From Terriglobales bacterium (GTDB taxonomy: Bacteria; Acidobacteriota; Terriglobia; Terriglobales; Gp1-AA117): a stretch of DNA of 6,715 nucleotides. Below, piece by piece: positions 6,628 through 6,715 of the stretch. The notes beneath the pieces are model-generated. The model saw only the letters and a list, made by a program, of their open reading frames with translations. It ran no database searches and had not been told where the DNA came from. Position 1 is the first letter of the stretch; the number at the start of each line of letters is the position of its first letter. The position numbers were made by a program, and so were the translations under genes. Location: positions 1-6,715 of the forward strand of contig JASLFF010000234.1 in assembly GCA_030150795.1 (NCBI GenBank). Reading direction: 5' to 3'.

Positions 6628-6715
6628 ATGAACTTCGCCCAGCGTCCCGCGAAAGCGCCCTCCGTATTAGCCGACAAGAATCTTAAAGGCCTACGCAATT
6701 CAATCTCACGATTTT
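6628..6715 (+). CDS. Possible start of a divergent gene, cut by the window end
   Basis: An ATG at 6628 opens a plus-strand frame that stays open for its 29 visible codons to the end of the window. It begins MNFAQRPAKAPSVL and is basic, with no recognisable domain. GGTGG at 6615-6619 is 8 nt before the ATG and could serve as a weak ribosome binding site. The opposite strand here has stop codons in the frames examined, so this is more likely the beginning of a gene divergent from engB than a continuation of a minus-strand gene. The visible part is too short to be confident; it could be non-coding. Confidence 0.3.
   Translation, partial: MNFAQRPAKAPSVLADKNLKGLRNSISRF

Overview
The window looks like part of the chromosome of a free-living, moderately GC-rich bacterium, most likely an Acidobacteriota (Terriglobia-type) soil organism. 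This is an inference from three things: the style of the imidazolonepropionase and M1 peptidase sequences, the run of secreted proteins, and a TTCGACT...GCTCAGGATGACAG intergenic signature that I associate with this and a few other phyla. No search was run. There is no sign of a prophage, integrase, transposase, CRISPR array, rRNA or tRNA.

Plus strand, 1-5448: four genes lie head to tail. (1) The 3' part of hutI (imidazolonepropionase, histidine degradation). (2) A CapA/PgsA-type metallophosphatase-fold protein that is probably exported. Its reading frame runs back to the hutI stop, but its signal peptide suggests a start about 150 bp further in. (3) A small six-cysteine secreted protein of unknown function. 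(4) A full-length secreted M1-family zinc aminopeptidase. The gaps after capA are 32 and 57 bp and I see no clear terminator in them, so genes 2-4 could be one transcript. All three carry export signals, which suggests a shared location in the periplasm or outside the cell rather than a shared pathway.

Minus strand, 6548-5466: engB (yihA/ysxC), an essential ribosome-assembly GTPase, is followed after only 3 nt by a small single-pass membrane protein. This pair converges on the M1 gene, with 17 bp between the two stop codons. The right end (6549-6715) is mostly non-coding, with a possible divergent gene starting at 6628 and leaving the window.

Most of the window is ordinary housekeeping and secreted-enzyme content. 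I do not see a convincing new multi-gene system. The parts most worth a second look are the hutI-capA junction (a repeat-like segment between 11-bp direct repeats, apparently at the capA start), the altered active-site loop of HutI, the basic Pro/Lys/Arg insertion in the aminopeptidase, and the orphan cysteine-rich secreted protein.
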